A stretch of DNA of 64,000 nt from Sophora flavescens (Eukaryota > Streptophyta > Magnoliopsida > Fabales > Fabaceae), in the NCBI GenBank assembly GCA_030762895.1, contig CM061064.1:137871847-137935846 (forward strand), read 5' to 3'. The notes beneath the pieces are model-generated. The model saw nothing but the letters and a program-made list of their open reading frames with translations, had not been told where the DNA came from and ran no database searches. This document shows, in pieces, positions 53,458 through 64,000 of this stretch. Every line of letters starts with the position of its first letter. Within the stretch, counting starts at the first letter, position 1. Made by a program: the position numbers and the translations under genes.

Positions 53458-54910
53458 CTAATAACCCTCTCTATAGCCCCACAGTAACAAATTTGTAAAG
53501 GATTGATCATCCTCGTCACTGGTATGCTGATGACCCTCAGGCTGGGACGGTGGTGGCTGTGGTTGTGGCTGAGGGGTGCCGTCAAGGTGTTGGTCCTGCT
53601 GCGACTGTGGCTGAGGGGTGCTGGTTCCTAAACGCAACATGAGCTCTCTCTGTGTAGCTGCCATCATCTCTATCTGCTCCATCATCTCGTGTTTGTTGAG
53701 TAAGCGGTGCCGATTGATCTCATCCTGAGTGCGCCGGTTTCTGTCGCATCTTTACCATCTCTGCAGACTCATGAGATCGGCGAGGCCTAGTACTTGGGAC
53801 GATGCTCGACTCTGAGTGAAGATGCTTTGGAGCACCGCGTCGATAGTTCACTGGCTAGGTCTCCCATTACCATATATGCGACCCTTGTTCTTACCGCCAA
53901 AGAACCTCGACCCATGCCCGCAACTCCAATTGGGCTTCCACCTCCGGGTCAAGTGTGGTGGAAGAAGGGGAAGATGAGGTCGCCGAGACCGAACTCCGAG
54001 ATAACTTATCACGATAGTCCTCCTGTCATTAAAATTGATACACATAATCATACAAAATGACCATAATTATTAAATATAAAATAAAAATAATTTCCAACAA
54101 AGAGACATGTAAATCACCTGAGTGCGTCTAGAACGCTCATCTACATACTCGCCGGTACCCTTCCTAGTATGAGTTCGGGCATGAAGCTCAACCGGCTTGA
54201 CGCTACGGCCAAGCTCCCTAGCCTGCACCAAAAAATAACTTGTTCATATTTGAAGTTACACTACCTTAATAGCCAGACATCTAATGAATTAACAAAATAT
54301 GATGTTGGAACTTACAAGGCGTCGAGCATGCTCCTGATTACTGATGCTGCCGCTAGTGTGCAGGCTCCCACCCTTTTCCGAGGCCCTGTTGAGCTTTGCC
54401 TGGGCGGATTTTTTCTTAAATTCAGGTGTAGCCCAGTAAGCACATAGCTCCTCCCAAATGGGTGGGAAACACCATTTTGGACGCTGTCCCATTTTCCGAT
54501 ATCTAGTCAACAACTCGGAGAGGCGTTTGCTCGCTTTTTGATGAAAAATTATCTCTACATCAGCGGAATGCTCTACTCTCCAAGCAGCCTTCTCCTATAA
54601 ATAAGGAGAATATAATATTTTTTAGGATAATAATAAACTAAAGAAACATTAAAAGTAACTAAAAAATGGAAGTAAATTCAAAAGTACAAAATACCTTAAA
54701 AGCCGCAAAGAATCGATCCCGATCCTGATCCTCAAGCTCACTCCAATGCTTCCAGGCCCGATCAAACTGAGATGTAACTGCATACGTGACGGCCTCTGCA
54801 GATTTTCTCGACGGAAGGAACCTTATCAATGGAAGTAAATTCAAAAGTACAAAATACCTTAAAAGCCGTTGATTGTGTAATATTCTTATCATGCTCATGT
54901 TTTTCCTCAT
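53458..54910 (-). pseudogene. Transposase_24 (Ptta/En/Spm) family protein gene, degenerate
   Basis: Right to left: a short block to 54659 (SQFDRAWKHWSELEDQDRDR), then after an intron EKAAWRVEHSADVEIIFHQK and RKMGQRPKWCFPPIWEELCA with YWATPEFKKKSAQAKLNR, GGSLHTSGSIS and HARRL to about 54315. A next exon at about 54119-54223 reads ARELGRSVKPVELHARTHTR and VDERSRRTQ. The GKNKGRIYGNG motif is at about 53860-53890 in another frame. The end is a Gln/Pro-rich tail with MMEQIEMMAATQRELMLRLG at 53458-53685. Introns have GT/AG borders. A frameshift near 53900 and stops at 53830-53720 suggest decay. The family name is recognised from its conserved Trp/Lys/Gly motifs; it accompanies CACTA elements and is thought to bind DNA. 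Confidence 0.8.
54665..54868. repeat. 40-bp direct repeats spanning an exon edge in the CACTA gene
   Basis: The word ATGGAAGTAAATTCAAAAGT, continuing to CCTTAAAAGCCG, is present at 54665-54704 and 54829-54868, 164 bp apart. It covers the same exon/intron border twice, so one exon start has been duplicated. Confidence 0.85.
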
Positions 54911-57900
54911 TTATCTTATTTGTTAATGTTACATAATAGTTCATTTTTAAAGAGCAAAGACAGCATCAATAGTAACCACTTAATAGACTACATTAAACCA
55001 CAAGGAAAAAGTAATTAAAATCACTTACCAATTAGAATGAGAGCAACACTAGCACAACTAGAAATGTATATAACTTTCACAAATCAAGAACCTGCCCAAC
55101 AGAAAATTGAATATAATCATAAATATAAATATGAATAGAGGTTTTCAATTTAATAAAACTTATATAGCATTTATATGAATAGAGGTTTTCAATTTAATAA
55201 AACTTATAATGTAAATAATTAAAATAGCCGGATATTATATTCTACCCCTAAAAATGAATTCGTCCTCGAATTATAAGGGCACGTGCAAAATCTAGAATTA
55301 ACTCTGAACTAGTTCATGGTCATCGACCATCATGTTCTCAAAACACCGTACATGCCCACCTACTTCATCCAGCATGCTCATGTAAAGGTTCAAACCATAA
55401 AATACATATTATAGCATTTATCAACATGGAAATATAACAAAAGCACATAACTTAGGACAATATCCACTTAAACCAACAACAAAAACCAAACAGTTAGCCA
55501 ACACAACCAAACAAGATATAGAACTAAGCAACCAGCTTGAAACTAGTTTTAAAATAATAAGATATCAGCAAAGATCAATAGACATTAGCGAGCCCACAGA
55601 AGCATAGGAGATGCACACATCAGCAGCATAAAACCCATGCTTCAAATTACCATAGCAAACCAAGTTGGTGTAGTTCTTATTTGTTAAGTGAACTAAATCA
55701 GGCCTTGACATAAGCACATTTCCATATCGATAACTAATTCAAACCACCTTAACATACTCTCATAAAACTAACCAATTCTCTCACCAGGCTCAAGAAATTC
55801 CTATCAAACACAAACCAAGAATTTTGACAAACACAAAACAAAGATTCATGTGCATGGACCATATATCAATAGCTTAAGGATACAATTCATGTTCACATCA
55901 TATGACATTTTATCAACATCAGGTCTCTAATCTATAAATAGGTCACTTAAGTTTAATCGTCCTCTCATTAGTAGACTTTCTTGAAGCATAGTGACAACAA
56001 CAACAATTAAGAAATTAATACAATATTAGCTCTTGACAACAAAAAGATCTAACCTAAGACAAGATTGGATATAACATATTGCTTATATTTACTTGCACTC
56101 GTTATAAATAAAAAAAAAAATCATAACTTCCACCAACCTACAAGCCTCAGTTGCATCTATAATCAAAGAAGAAAATAACAGACCTAAAAAAATGCATACA
56201 ATTAATAAAACATTGTAGTCATAAAGCTCATGGCATCTGATCAAGAAACTTAGGCATATTTGCATTAGCATTTATTAAACATCGCCCTTCATAGTAATTT
56301 TTTTTTATAACAATATTCACTGTCTATTATTAAACTCATTACTTTGTAAAGTAGCAGAGGTAGCACCATTAAAGTCATTGCTATAAATGATGTAAATATA
56401 AACAAAGCATGAGAATCCAAAAATTGCTTAAAATGACCATTTCAAAGTTAAGTCTCACCATGCAGTCATGTGCTAAATTAATTGATGAGACCCTCTAGGT
56501 TTAATTCAAAATCAAGTAGAGCGCCATGTGTAAGCAAGAATGTTCATTCAAATATCACTTTGTAGACTAATGCTCATAATTGAAATCACTTTCATTCTCT
56601 TTTCCTGTCTTTTTTTTTGTTATTAAAATGACAGACAATAATTTGACTTACCAACTCTACCAAATACCCTATCCAAAACACATTCTCGAGTTCAATGGGA
56701 CCACTAGAAAGCTTATTTTAGTGGGGGAAATGAGGAAATTACACTGTTAACAAAATTTTTGTAGAAATGCAAGTTAACCATACTATATACCAATAATCGA
56801 AGGCCGAAGTAAATAATGCTAACATCCAAAAATAATTCCATCCTTATTTCCTTATCTTCTAAATCATAGGTGTACTTTAAAGTCAGAAGTACCATACTAC
56901 ATGTATTCCTATATCAAGCCAATTCAAGATCAAAGTCATCAGTAGAAAATATATATTAGTATCAACCCCATTTGAAAAACTTTTCTTCAATATAGATGAG
57001 AATGATAAATGGCAATGCATTATTGTATTGAAAATCTTACTCTAACTATATTTAGTTGAGGAAAGAAAGAAAAAAAATAGTTAATATCCTTCTATGTGAT
57101 CCATCTGTCAAGGTCTATTACATGATTAGGTAAAAACTGCTATTTATTTTCTCTACTACAAAAGGAACAACTAACATTGATGTTGTGTCATGCCAAAGGA
57201 GGAGAATGCCTCCTACATGTTCCTCAATTGCACATCCACATACCAACTCAAATAAGAAGAAAAGAGCTTCACAATCACTTAAATTTCACATACATGTACG
57301 TTTCCTACATAAAAAAATCAATCCATTAAATCTCCCAAAGCAGAGTTGTTTCCCTCTAATATAAATCCATCTCAAATTTTTTTTTGTGTGGAGAAACCAA
57401 ATATGAAAAACAAATTCTGTAGAATACTTGAAATAACAGAGATGAAACAAAATCCAATTGGTAAAATTAATTGCACGAGATTGACATGATGATTTATCAT
57501 GTAGTCATTCCAATGAACACTCATGATAATTTTTTTTTTCCTTTACCTTTCCTTAACCTTGGCATAATAATGAAGTTTTCTTGATCACTATATAGATACA
57601 GTGCATAGAGATTTATCAAAAGGTGAGCATGATCACCTCAGATAGTCACTATCTACAAAACCAATGATCAACTCAATCTCATAATGGTAAAACCATTCTT
57701 TTATTCTTTTTATAACAAACTTTGCCATCTTTCTATATACTAGATGAACAAAATCATAGTATAAAGAAGAAAGTTAAAACAGAAAACATGAATTTACCGA
57801 AGTATAAAATTGTGCATCAACTCAAGTGTAAAATGTACTTGTGCCTTAGCATCTCTAGTTACTTAAAAATACACATCCATAGGTCAAGATGACAGAAAAC

Positions 57901-59600
57901 ATCATAACCATACCATGTAGTACATATCCCTCACAATATAACAAAATTCACAATCCCAATTATCTCATCCACATTTTATAAATTACATGGGTCTAATTCA
58001 TATATATCACCAACTAATCTAGATCATACCACCACCTTGCTGCCATGTGGAGTCGAAAAACACAAGCACACAAGCGATTTTTTTTTATGTAATGGTCCAG
58101 TATAGACCACAACAACGATCGGTTTACATGGAAACTGTTTACCTGTGCTTAGGTAAGAAAACCTGCTTTTGGTTACAAAGAGATTCCATTCATATTTGGA
58201 TAGCACTTGAATATTAATAAGCTAATGCTATGTTTTATTATTTTTGCAGCATGTTCACACACGATTGCTTTTAAGGGCATCCGTAGTCACCACACAACAT
58301 ATTGGCAATCATCGGAAAAAGACGCCAAATGTCCAAATATGTTAGACCTTATAAATTTATAATATTTAACCTGGTAGGCAAAAGCAGTTCTCGATCCCTT
58401 TCGGATCTGCCTCGGGTTCCACAGCCTCTTTCTTATCCCTAAATCTCCTGCAACTCAAATTAAAATTCAGTTAGTAAAAAAATAAATTGAGAAGTTCATA
58501 ATAGATTAATTTGACATTTAGATAGTATAATTTTTAGCATAAATTCAAATATATTGTTAACATCGAGTCCAAAACAGTAGTTAATCTTGACAGGAGTGGC
58601 TCATCTGTAGCCATTATTCTAAAGTACATTTTGTTAGCATAAGAGTCCTCCAAAGCAGCACTAAATAATCGTACAATAATTTTCTTGATATAAATTAGTC
58701 AAAAATGCAGATCGAGGATCGTATCGTATAACCTAGCTAGTTATGCAACTCATTAGCAACAAATCAATTATATAATAATACTTTGAACTAAAAAGCGAGA
58801 AATTAAGCATCCTAGATGTTGCTAAATCTTAAAATGAATCACCTTAATCGATCCCTAAAAGAGCAATACAATTCTCGCACTCACTCTAGTAAGAAGATAA
58901 TATGAACGAGCTCTACATCCACCTCGAGGTGTGGTCATTAATAAAATGCATAAAATTCATCCTTAAATTATACATCGAAAATCCTATTTGGTCTTACAAG
59001 CTCTCTTCTCCTAAACCCAACCCAACCCAAAGACCTCTTCTACAAGAAAAATGGATTGAAGTAAACTAGTAGGCAAGAGGGGCAACTTTACATTGATAAA
59101 CACACAAAGCAAGTATAATAGAAGAAACATTATTTTTTACATACATAATTCACAGACAGATTACACAAATAAACGTTATTTGTGTAATCTATTTTTGCAA
59201 CTTTAGTTCTATTTTTGCTCGAGCAGTCGCAACATTATTGCATGGAGAAAGACTCGTATAAACTACGACTTCATTTTTGAGTGGCCCCCACAAAAGAACT
59301 AAAGTACAGATATATATTGTTGTATGAATAATATTTCACACTGCTCCTGGAGCTATCCAATTGTACTTGTGAAGCGAAGTAACAATCCTTAGTATTTTAC
59401 GCCCGCAAAATCGTAAAGAGAATGTGAACAAATTAGAAAGAAGAAATGAGGGAAGGTAATGTAATATTTTGAAAGAAAAATGAACAAAGTAGAAATAAGA
59501 AGTGAAAACTCGCCATTTTTGTTGGTCCGGATGCTTTGCAGAGTGAGAGCGAACGCAGCGTTGCGCCGAAGAAGACAAACGAGGAGGAAGAAAACTGCTC
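54911..59600. other. CACTA interior without recognisable genes
   Basis: About 4.7 kb of AT-rich DNA. No frame longer than about 80 codons shows a known domain on either strand. It may be old intron sequence, or a region replaced after loss of the main transposase gene. Confidence 0.55.
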
Positions 59601-59619
59601 GAGTTACATATTGGAAATT

Positions 59620-59895
59620 AGCGACGGCCTTTTAATATTAGCGGCGGCTAGGCCGCCGCAAATTACGATTCCGCCGCAAATCGTGAATGACCGATCGCAA
59701 AATTACCATCCGTCGCACATTAGCGACGGCCATGCCCGTCGCAAATTGGCGCCAACATTTCGCGTAAAATGGCGGGAACGTTCTCGACAGATTTGCGACG
59801 GAACTTCCGTCGATGATTTCTCTACCATTTGCGACGGCTGGCTTGCGTCATAAAAACATAAAATTAGCGACGGATTTGAGACCGTCGCAAAATTT
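59620..59895. repeat. right subterminal repeat array of the CACTA element
   Basis: About ten copies of TTAGCGACGG / CCGTCGCAAA and diverged forms (GCGGCGG, CCGCCGC) mirror the left array. Confidence 0.85.
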
Positions 59896-59999
59896 CCGTC
59901 ACTAATTAACCTTATTCTTGTAGTGTATATACCATCAAAGGAAAAAAAAAAATCTTGGGGGAGCAAGGCTCCCTTAGTCCTAAAGAAGATCCGCCCCTG

Positions 60000-60135
60000 T
60001 ATGCCATCGATATCATGAAATGGGTCCACGTTTTGAAACTCTCCAAGAATTGGTGGGTTCATCGCGTCCATGGAAAGCTGCTGAATTTTCATCTCAGCCT
60101 CCGAGAGTTTTTCCTTCATCTGCAACACCTGCAGA
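60000..60135 (-). other. possible orphan exon encoding a short helical segment
   Basis: After CTGCAG (acceptor-like) on the minus strand at about 60130 the frame reads VLQMKEKLSEAEMKIQQLSM, then DAMNPPILGEFQNVDPFHDI and ends at the MITE edge. Composition and an amphipathic helix suggest real coding sequence, but I do not recognise the family. The longer ORF 59703-60128 is a run-on into CACTA repeats. Confidence 0.35.
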
Positions 60136-61363
60136 CGATGGAACCATCTCAGGATTTAAGATCTAACCAAGACCATAGATAAAGGTTAAGGCTTAGTGGT
60201 GGGAATATCCGAATCTTGGTTAAACAGTAATATATAGGATATATTTATGGTTTTTGAATTTTTTCGCTGATAGGGATATTTTCGTAGTTTACTATCATAT
60301 AGACACGGTAGGCACTGATTAGATGCTGATAATAGTCCTTCACGTGTGAGCATATATCATATATTATTAATTGTTATCTAGATATTTCGTATTTCTAAAT
60401 AAAATAAACAGACATATAGAAACATGAGTGTGTGTTAATTAGGGACAGCTCAGATCTAGGGTCGTATGTAATTTCATAGGGTAGGTGTCAGTTTCGGGTT
60501 TCCTTTTATAGAAACATGCGGGGGATGCTTACCTCTGTCTTTCAACATTTACGGGATTAATTAATAATTATACTTCACATAGAACTTTTATAAACAATAT
60601 AAATAAAGCAACGACTTGTGTGTAGAGAACTAAAGCAACCATATAAAATAAAAATAGAGAAGAAACGTGGTGACAAGAGAATAAAATAAAAATTGAAGGC
60701 CACAATAGAAGAAACGTGGTGACAGCACATGCTTTCCCAAAATTGACGTTACTGTTTGTGAGGATGAAAATGACACACTTTTGAGTACTTTAGCTACAAA
60801 GTAATTGATGGGAAACTCTTATTCCAGATTCTCTGGGCATCCACTTGTGCTTTGTGCATGTTCCTAGAACACACACTGACACTAGACCGTAAACTCAGTA
60901 CTTTTTTTTTTTTTTTTTCCTCAAATAAATTTTCTAAGCACAAGAACTTACTCGGAGTTATTTTATTTGAAACCAAACAATATAATAACCTTAAAAGGTT
61001 AACCAGTTGTAGAGCTAGAAAGAGGTGTTTACCTCATTTTCTAGGCGGCATTTCTCAAGCATGGTGGCATCATGTGCTTTTTTAAAGTTGGCAAGAGAGA
61101 AGTGGGAGAGAAAAAACAGTTTTCTGCTGTTTGGGAAGGGGAGAAAAATAGGCAAGAGAGAAAAAATGGCTGTGGGACCCACCGAAAAAAAACTCTCTTC
61201 GTTGGTGAGGAGAAAATTGTAGAAGAGGAGAGAACCTCATATGAAATGACAATTATAACCCCCTTCTTCTTTGCTTGATGCCTTCTCTCAGCTGCAACAT
61301 CTCTTCTTCCAAATCAGCAGCAAGTTTTCTCCCTCAAGCTACCTGCATAACTGTTTAGGATCA
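60136..61363. other. gene-free stretch
   Basis: No supported gene. 61025-61260 looks like purine-rich degenerate repeat DNA (repeated GGCAAGAGAGAA words). Confidence 0.45.
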
Positions 61364-61756
61364 TAGGACTGGACATAATTTTTGACCCGACCCGACCCCG
61401 AAATACCCGAAGGGAAGAGGCAGCAGACGGGCGGGTCGTTGCGGGTCACGGGTCGTACGGGTGACAAGTTCAGTTTTATGTGGTTTTTCACGGGCGGGTT
61501 CGGTTTGGGTAAAAAAATTTCGAACCCGCCCGAACCCTCCCGCCCAGGTCTCTGCATTTCTATTGGGTGAAATCTGATTCTCTACATTTCTATTGGCTCT
61601 CACACTTATCCTTATCTATATCCTTATCATAACCTTTCTAATTTTTCAAAATCACTCAAAACTCAAAAGTCAGAAGACTTATCTCACACGGTCACACCTC
61701 ACACGCTCCACTTCCCAACCCAATCTTGAATCTTCTACTGAATCTGCTCTTACTCT

Positions 61757-61792
61757 CTCTTCACTCTTCACTCTTCACTCTTCACTCTTCAC
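61757..61792 (+). repeat. heptanucleotide tandem repeat (CTCTTCA)n
   Basis: About five copies of a 7-bp CTCTTCA unit lie in the 5' leader of the hAT element. Confidence 0.9.
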
Positions 61793-61839
61793 GACCTCTC
61801 CCTTCTGAAACGGTGAAACCCTACACTCCTAAAGCTCTG

Positions 61840-61889
61840 AGCTCTCAAGTCTCATCCTCTCCCTAGCTCTCAAGTCTCATCCTCTCCCT
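61840..61889 (+). repeat. exact 25-bp tandem duplication
   Basis: AGCTCTCAAGTCTCATCCTC and the following TCCCT occur at 61840-61864 and again at 61865-61889. Confidence 0.95.
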
Positions 61890-62434
61890 TCTAGCCTCCC
61901 TAACAATCTTCTATCACCACCACAACTTCACCTTACACCACTACAGCGCCTTTGTTTTGCGAATCGCCTTGACGCGAATCGTTGCTCGAACCACCGCGTG
62001 ATCCTCTGCTCCCTACGAGTCGCCTTCAACAATCGCAAGACGAAATGGAAGCAGATCTCAAGACTCCAACCCTACTGCGAGAAGAAGCCCCAAGTTTGTC
62101 TTCCTCTAAGTCGGATTTGCCCAATGGAGAACCTTTTTTTTTTTAGAAGGTTGGAGCAAGTAGCAACTGTGGTTTGTGGGAACTGTGGTCGAGTGTAGGA
62201 TCTTAGGGAGTTAGGCTTTGTGCTTGAAAAGGTAAGCACTTGTGCGTTTTTTTTTTTTTTGCGTAGGGTTTTTTATTTAACATTTTTTGGTTTTTGGTTT
62301 TCTTTTTTTGAATTAATTTTTTGCTAACAATTTTTTTTATTTTGATGTAGGATATCTTATAGCGTACTAAGCTAGTGTTTATCTGACAATCAAAGGTGAG
62401 TTTCTTAACTTATTTAACTTAGTCATACTTTAAT

Positions 62435-62745
62435 TCCTATTGATTTGTCTGCTGAAAGTGACTAATATTGGTTAATATTGGAACCTGTGTTGATGATTGT
62501 CTAATGTTAATGTTATTGGTTTATCAGGAACATGTGTTGGTTAACTTAGTCTTGCTTTAATTCATATTGATTTTTCTGCTGAAAGTGTCTAATATTGGTT
62601 AATCCTGTTTTGGAACACTAACCACACACACACAGTCACACACACACATACACACAAACAAACACTGTTTTGGAACACTAAACAAACACACACTGTTTTG
62701 GAACACTAAACACACACCTACACACACATACTGTTTTGGAACATG
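62435..62745 (+). repeat. short repeats and (CA)n-rich minisatellite in the hAT 5' intron region
   Basis: A segment of about 60 bp ending GCTGAAAGTG(A/T)CTAATATTGG is present at about 62425 and 62552. CTGTTTTGGAACACTAA then recurs four times (62604 to about 62740), separated by CACACA runs. No coding content. Confidence 0.8.
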
Positions 62746-63296
62746 TTATTTGTCTTCTAATCAATATATGTATTATGTGCCATTGTGTGTGTTTGTATCC
62801 CTCTTTTCGTGTCTTTGTTTCCCTACTTTATGTTTTTTTCCTGCTATTTGTTTATGATTCCCTCTTACTCATCTCTGGATTTTGTCTCTACTCCCCTCTT
62901 TAGTCTTTACTTATCTCTAATTCTCTCCATTAGGATTTATTAATTAGCTTATTGGTAGAAATTAGGGAATTTAACACTCATTCATGAGCTGTGAGGGAGT
63001 GCTGGCATTCAATTTGGAACAAAGATCCGTGAATCGAGATTGTGAGAAGAGTGCTGGTTTACAAGCAATAGCTAATGGGCATTGTGCAGGGGTGAGACTG
63101 TATACAGTCTATAAAATCTTCGAAAACTTGATAAACTATAAACTGATATACTATGAACTATAAACAGATACATTATAAATAGATAAGATTCAAAACTTTT
63201 AATTTATAAACTATAAACTCTATTAGACTTTATACACTTAATGTGGTTGGCAAATGTTGACCAAGACTTCTTCATTGTTTCAGCAATGGAGTAGTC

Positions 63297-64000
63297 TAGT
63301 CACAACCTGCCTCCTACATTAACTCCACAAATATCAACACAAATTGGAACTCAAGAGGCTGGAAATCCAACTACTTCTGCACCAGCAATAGGAGGTGGTA
63401 TTGGATCTCAGCCTGCTGAACAGGCAGCAACTCCAGCTGCAGCTGCTGGAACTGAATCAAAACCTCCTCTCCCAAAGAAGAGGAAACCAAATGCGAGTGG
63501 TCCTAGGAGAACTTTTGTTGCCTGGGATCACTTCATTAAATTACCTGATAATGAAGTAATAGAACCGACTGCACAATGTAAATACTGCAAGAAAAGATAT
63601 TTATGTGACACAAAGCAACATGGCACCTCCAACATGCTTGCTCACTTGAAAACCTGTCCCAAGTATCCGAATGCTGTAGTTAATGATCCCAGTCAAACAA
63701 CCCTCACATTCACTAGTGGAGAGGGTAGTGGTTTAGTTTCTGCAAGCACAAGATTCAATGTTCAAGCTTGTAGAAAGGCACTGGCACTATTTGTCACACT
63801 AGATGAACAACCTTTCAAGATTGTTGAGGGTGAGGGTTTCAAGTACCTTTGTAAACAGCTGCAGCCCCAATTCACTATCCCTTCAAGGCGTACAGTAGCT
63901 AGGGATTGTTTTCAGATGTATGTTGATGAAAAAGTGAGATTGAAAGCCCTCTTTAAATCAGATTGTACTAGGGTTGCACTTACAACAGATTGTTGGACAT
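63297..64000 (+). pseudogene. hAT (BED zinc-finger, ricesleeper-like) transposase, N-terminal part, cut by window end
   Basis: The first ATG in frame is at 63294-63298, but its third codon is TAG (MEG-like start ATG GAG TAG). From 63303 the frame is open to the end of the window. It reads SSHNLPPTLTPQISTQIG, then an Ala/Pro-rich linker, a basic KPPLPKKRKPNASGP nuclear-localisation-like stretch and a BED finger (WDHFIKLP, CKYCKKRYLCDT, GTSNMLAHLKTCPK) whose C-x2-C and H-x4-C metal ligands are all present. The following block (ARKALALFVTLDEQPFKIV-like, YLCKQLQPQFTIPSRRTVAR) is the start of the transposase core, ending TTDCWT at the edge. The TAG could be a real lesion, or the true start could be in an earlier exon (TTTCAG precedes it). 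Confidence 0.78.

Larger units (their letters stand above)
52868..59925 (-). mobile_element. CACTA (En/Spm) transposon, 7.06 kb
   Basis: The left end is CACTACAAGAAAAAATGAAT at 52868. The right end read in reverse from 59925 is CACTACAAGAATAAGG. The 3-bp duplication TAT lies at 52865-52867 and 59926-59928. Both ends carry arrays of GCGACGG/CCGTCGC. A Transposase_24-type gene lies on the minus strand at 53.46-54.91 kb. I found no TNP2-type transposase in the remaining 4.6 kb, so the element is probably non-autonomous or decayed. Confidence 0.9.
52602..59999. other. possible hAT-like MITE remnant carrying the CACTA element
   Basis: CAGTGGCGGAGC at 52602 and GATCCGCCCCTG ending at 59999 are inverted (the right end read in reverse is CAGGGGCGGATC) and are typical of a common plant hAT-like MITE terminus. 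Removing the CACTA leaves about 340 bp. The flanking 8-mers do not match (CATCATTC versus TATGCCAT), so the pairing is uncertain. Confidence 0.4.
61364..64000 (+). mobile_element. hAT transposon, left part (runs off the window)
   Basis: TAGGACTGGACATAATTTTT at 61364 is followed by repeats of GACCCG/CGGGTC (61384-61550), the usual subterminal style of one plant hAT group. A BED-finger transposase starts at about 63297. The right terminus and target duplication are outside the window, so the left boundary rests on sequence style only. Confidence 0.65.

Noticed and set aside
52602..59999. A single 7.4-kb hAT element with CAGTGGCGGAGC ends
   Set aside because: Flanking 8-mers do not match and no hAT transposase is inside; the clear CACTA ends and TAT duplication explain the interior. 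Kept only as a low-confidence remnant.
59703..60128. 141-codon minus-strand ORF
   Set aside because: It joins the orphan exon to CACTA subterminal repeats across transposon ends; only the first 43 codons or so look protein-like.
62604..62745. CACACA-rich repeated block as a possible array of spaced direct repeats (CRISPR-like)
   Set aside because: The repeats are four short words separated by low-complexity CA runs in a plant hAT intron; this is a minisatellite.

Overview
This window is nuclear DNA from a flowering plant, most likely a eudicot and perhaps a legume. The evidence is AT-rich intergenic DNA, short exons with GT/AG introns, plant gene families (a MAX2 F-box protein, a KIN-4 kinesin, a 2-oxoglutarate-dependent dioxygenase, a tRNA-dihydrouridine synthase), and a dense nest of plant LTR retrotransposons, LINE, SINE, hAT, CACTA and MITE elements. 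The family assignments come from reading the protein sequence. The species call is inference. I see no rRNA, tRNA, CRISPR or organelle signal.

Region 1 (1-16.5 kb) is a multi-level transposon nest. A LINE ORF2 (3' part at 14.62-16.39 kb) was hit by a minus-strand Ty1/copia element. Its 5' LTR was hit by a minus-strand solo Ty3/gypsy LTR (2407-14096, 5-bp duplication CTATA). That LTR was in turn hit twice: by a complete, young, non-autonomous LTR element (4968-10200, duplication GTGTG) carrying one 398-codon ORF and no pol, and by a second gypsy-type solo LTR (11074-14017, duplication CTTTC).

Region 2 (16.8-49.3 kb) is bounded by two inverted arms of about 2.4 kb, each holding a MAX2-like F-box pseudogene: copy A at 17.8-19.0 kb on +, copy B at 47.2-48.4 kb on -. 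They share one disabling lesion but carry different internal deletions. Copy B also contains a near-perfect 137-bp-arm palindrome of the MAX2 3' end and a 34-bp inverted filler. Between the arms lie a KIN-4 kinesin pseudogene on the minus strand (21.4-39.06 kb) split by a 10-kb copia element that itself holds a 5-kb hAT transposon, a second truncated copia element that cuts the kinesin 5' end, a MITE, a DUS1-like pseudogene fragment, and a 2OG-Fe(II) dioxygenase gene whose first exon is not seen.

Region 3 (49.3-64 kb) has a CACTA terminal fragment, a 201-bp Mutator-type MITE with 9-bp duplications, a 7.06-kb CACTA (En/Spm) element with a Transposase_24-type gene and GCGACGG subterminal repeats (duplication TAT), and the start of another hAT element whose BED-finger transposase runs off the window end.

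No gene here looks fully intact except possibly the small ORF of the non-autonomous LTR element. The dioxygenase keeps its catalytic residues but lacks exon 1. The locus is best read as a decayed gene island broken up by nested transposition and by fold-back DNA repair.
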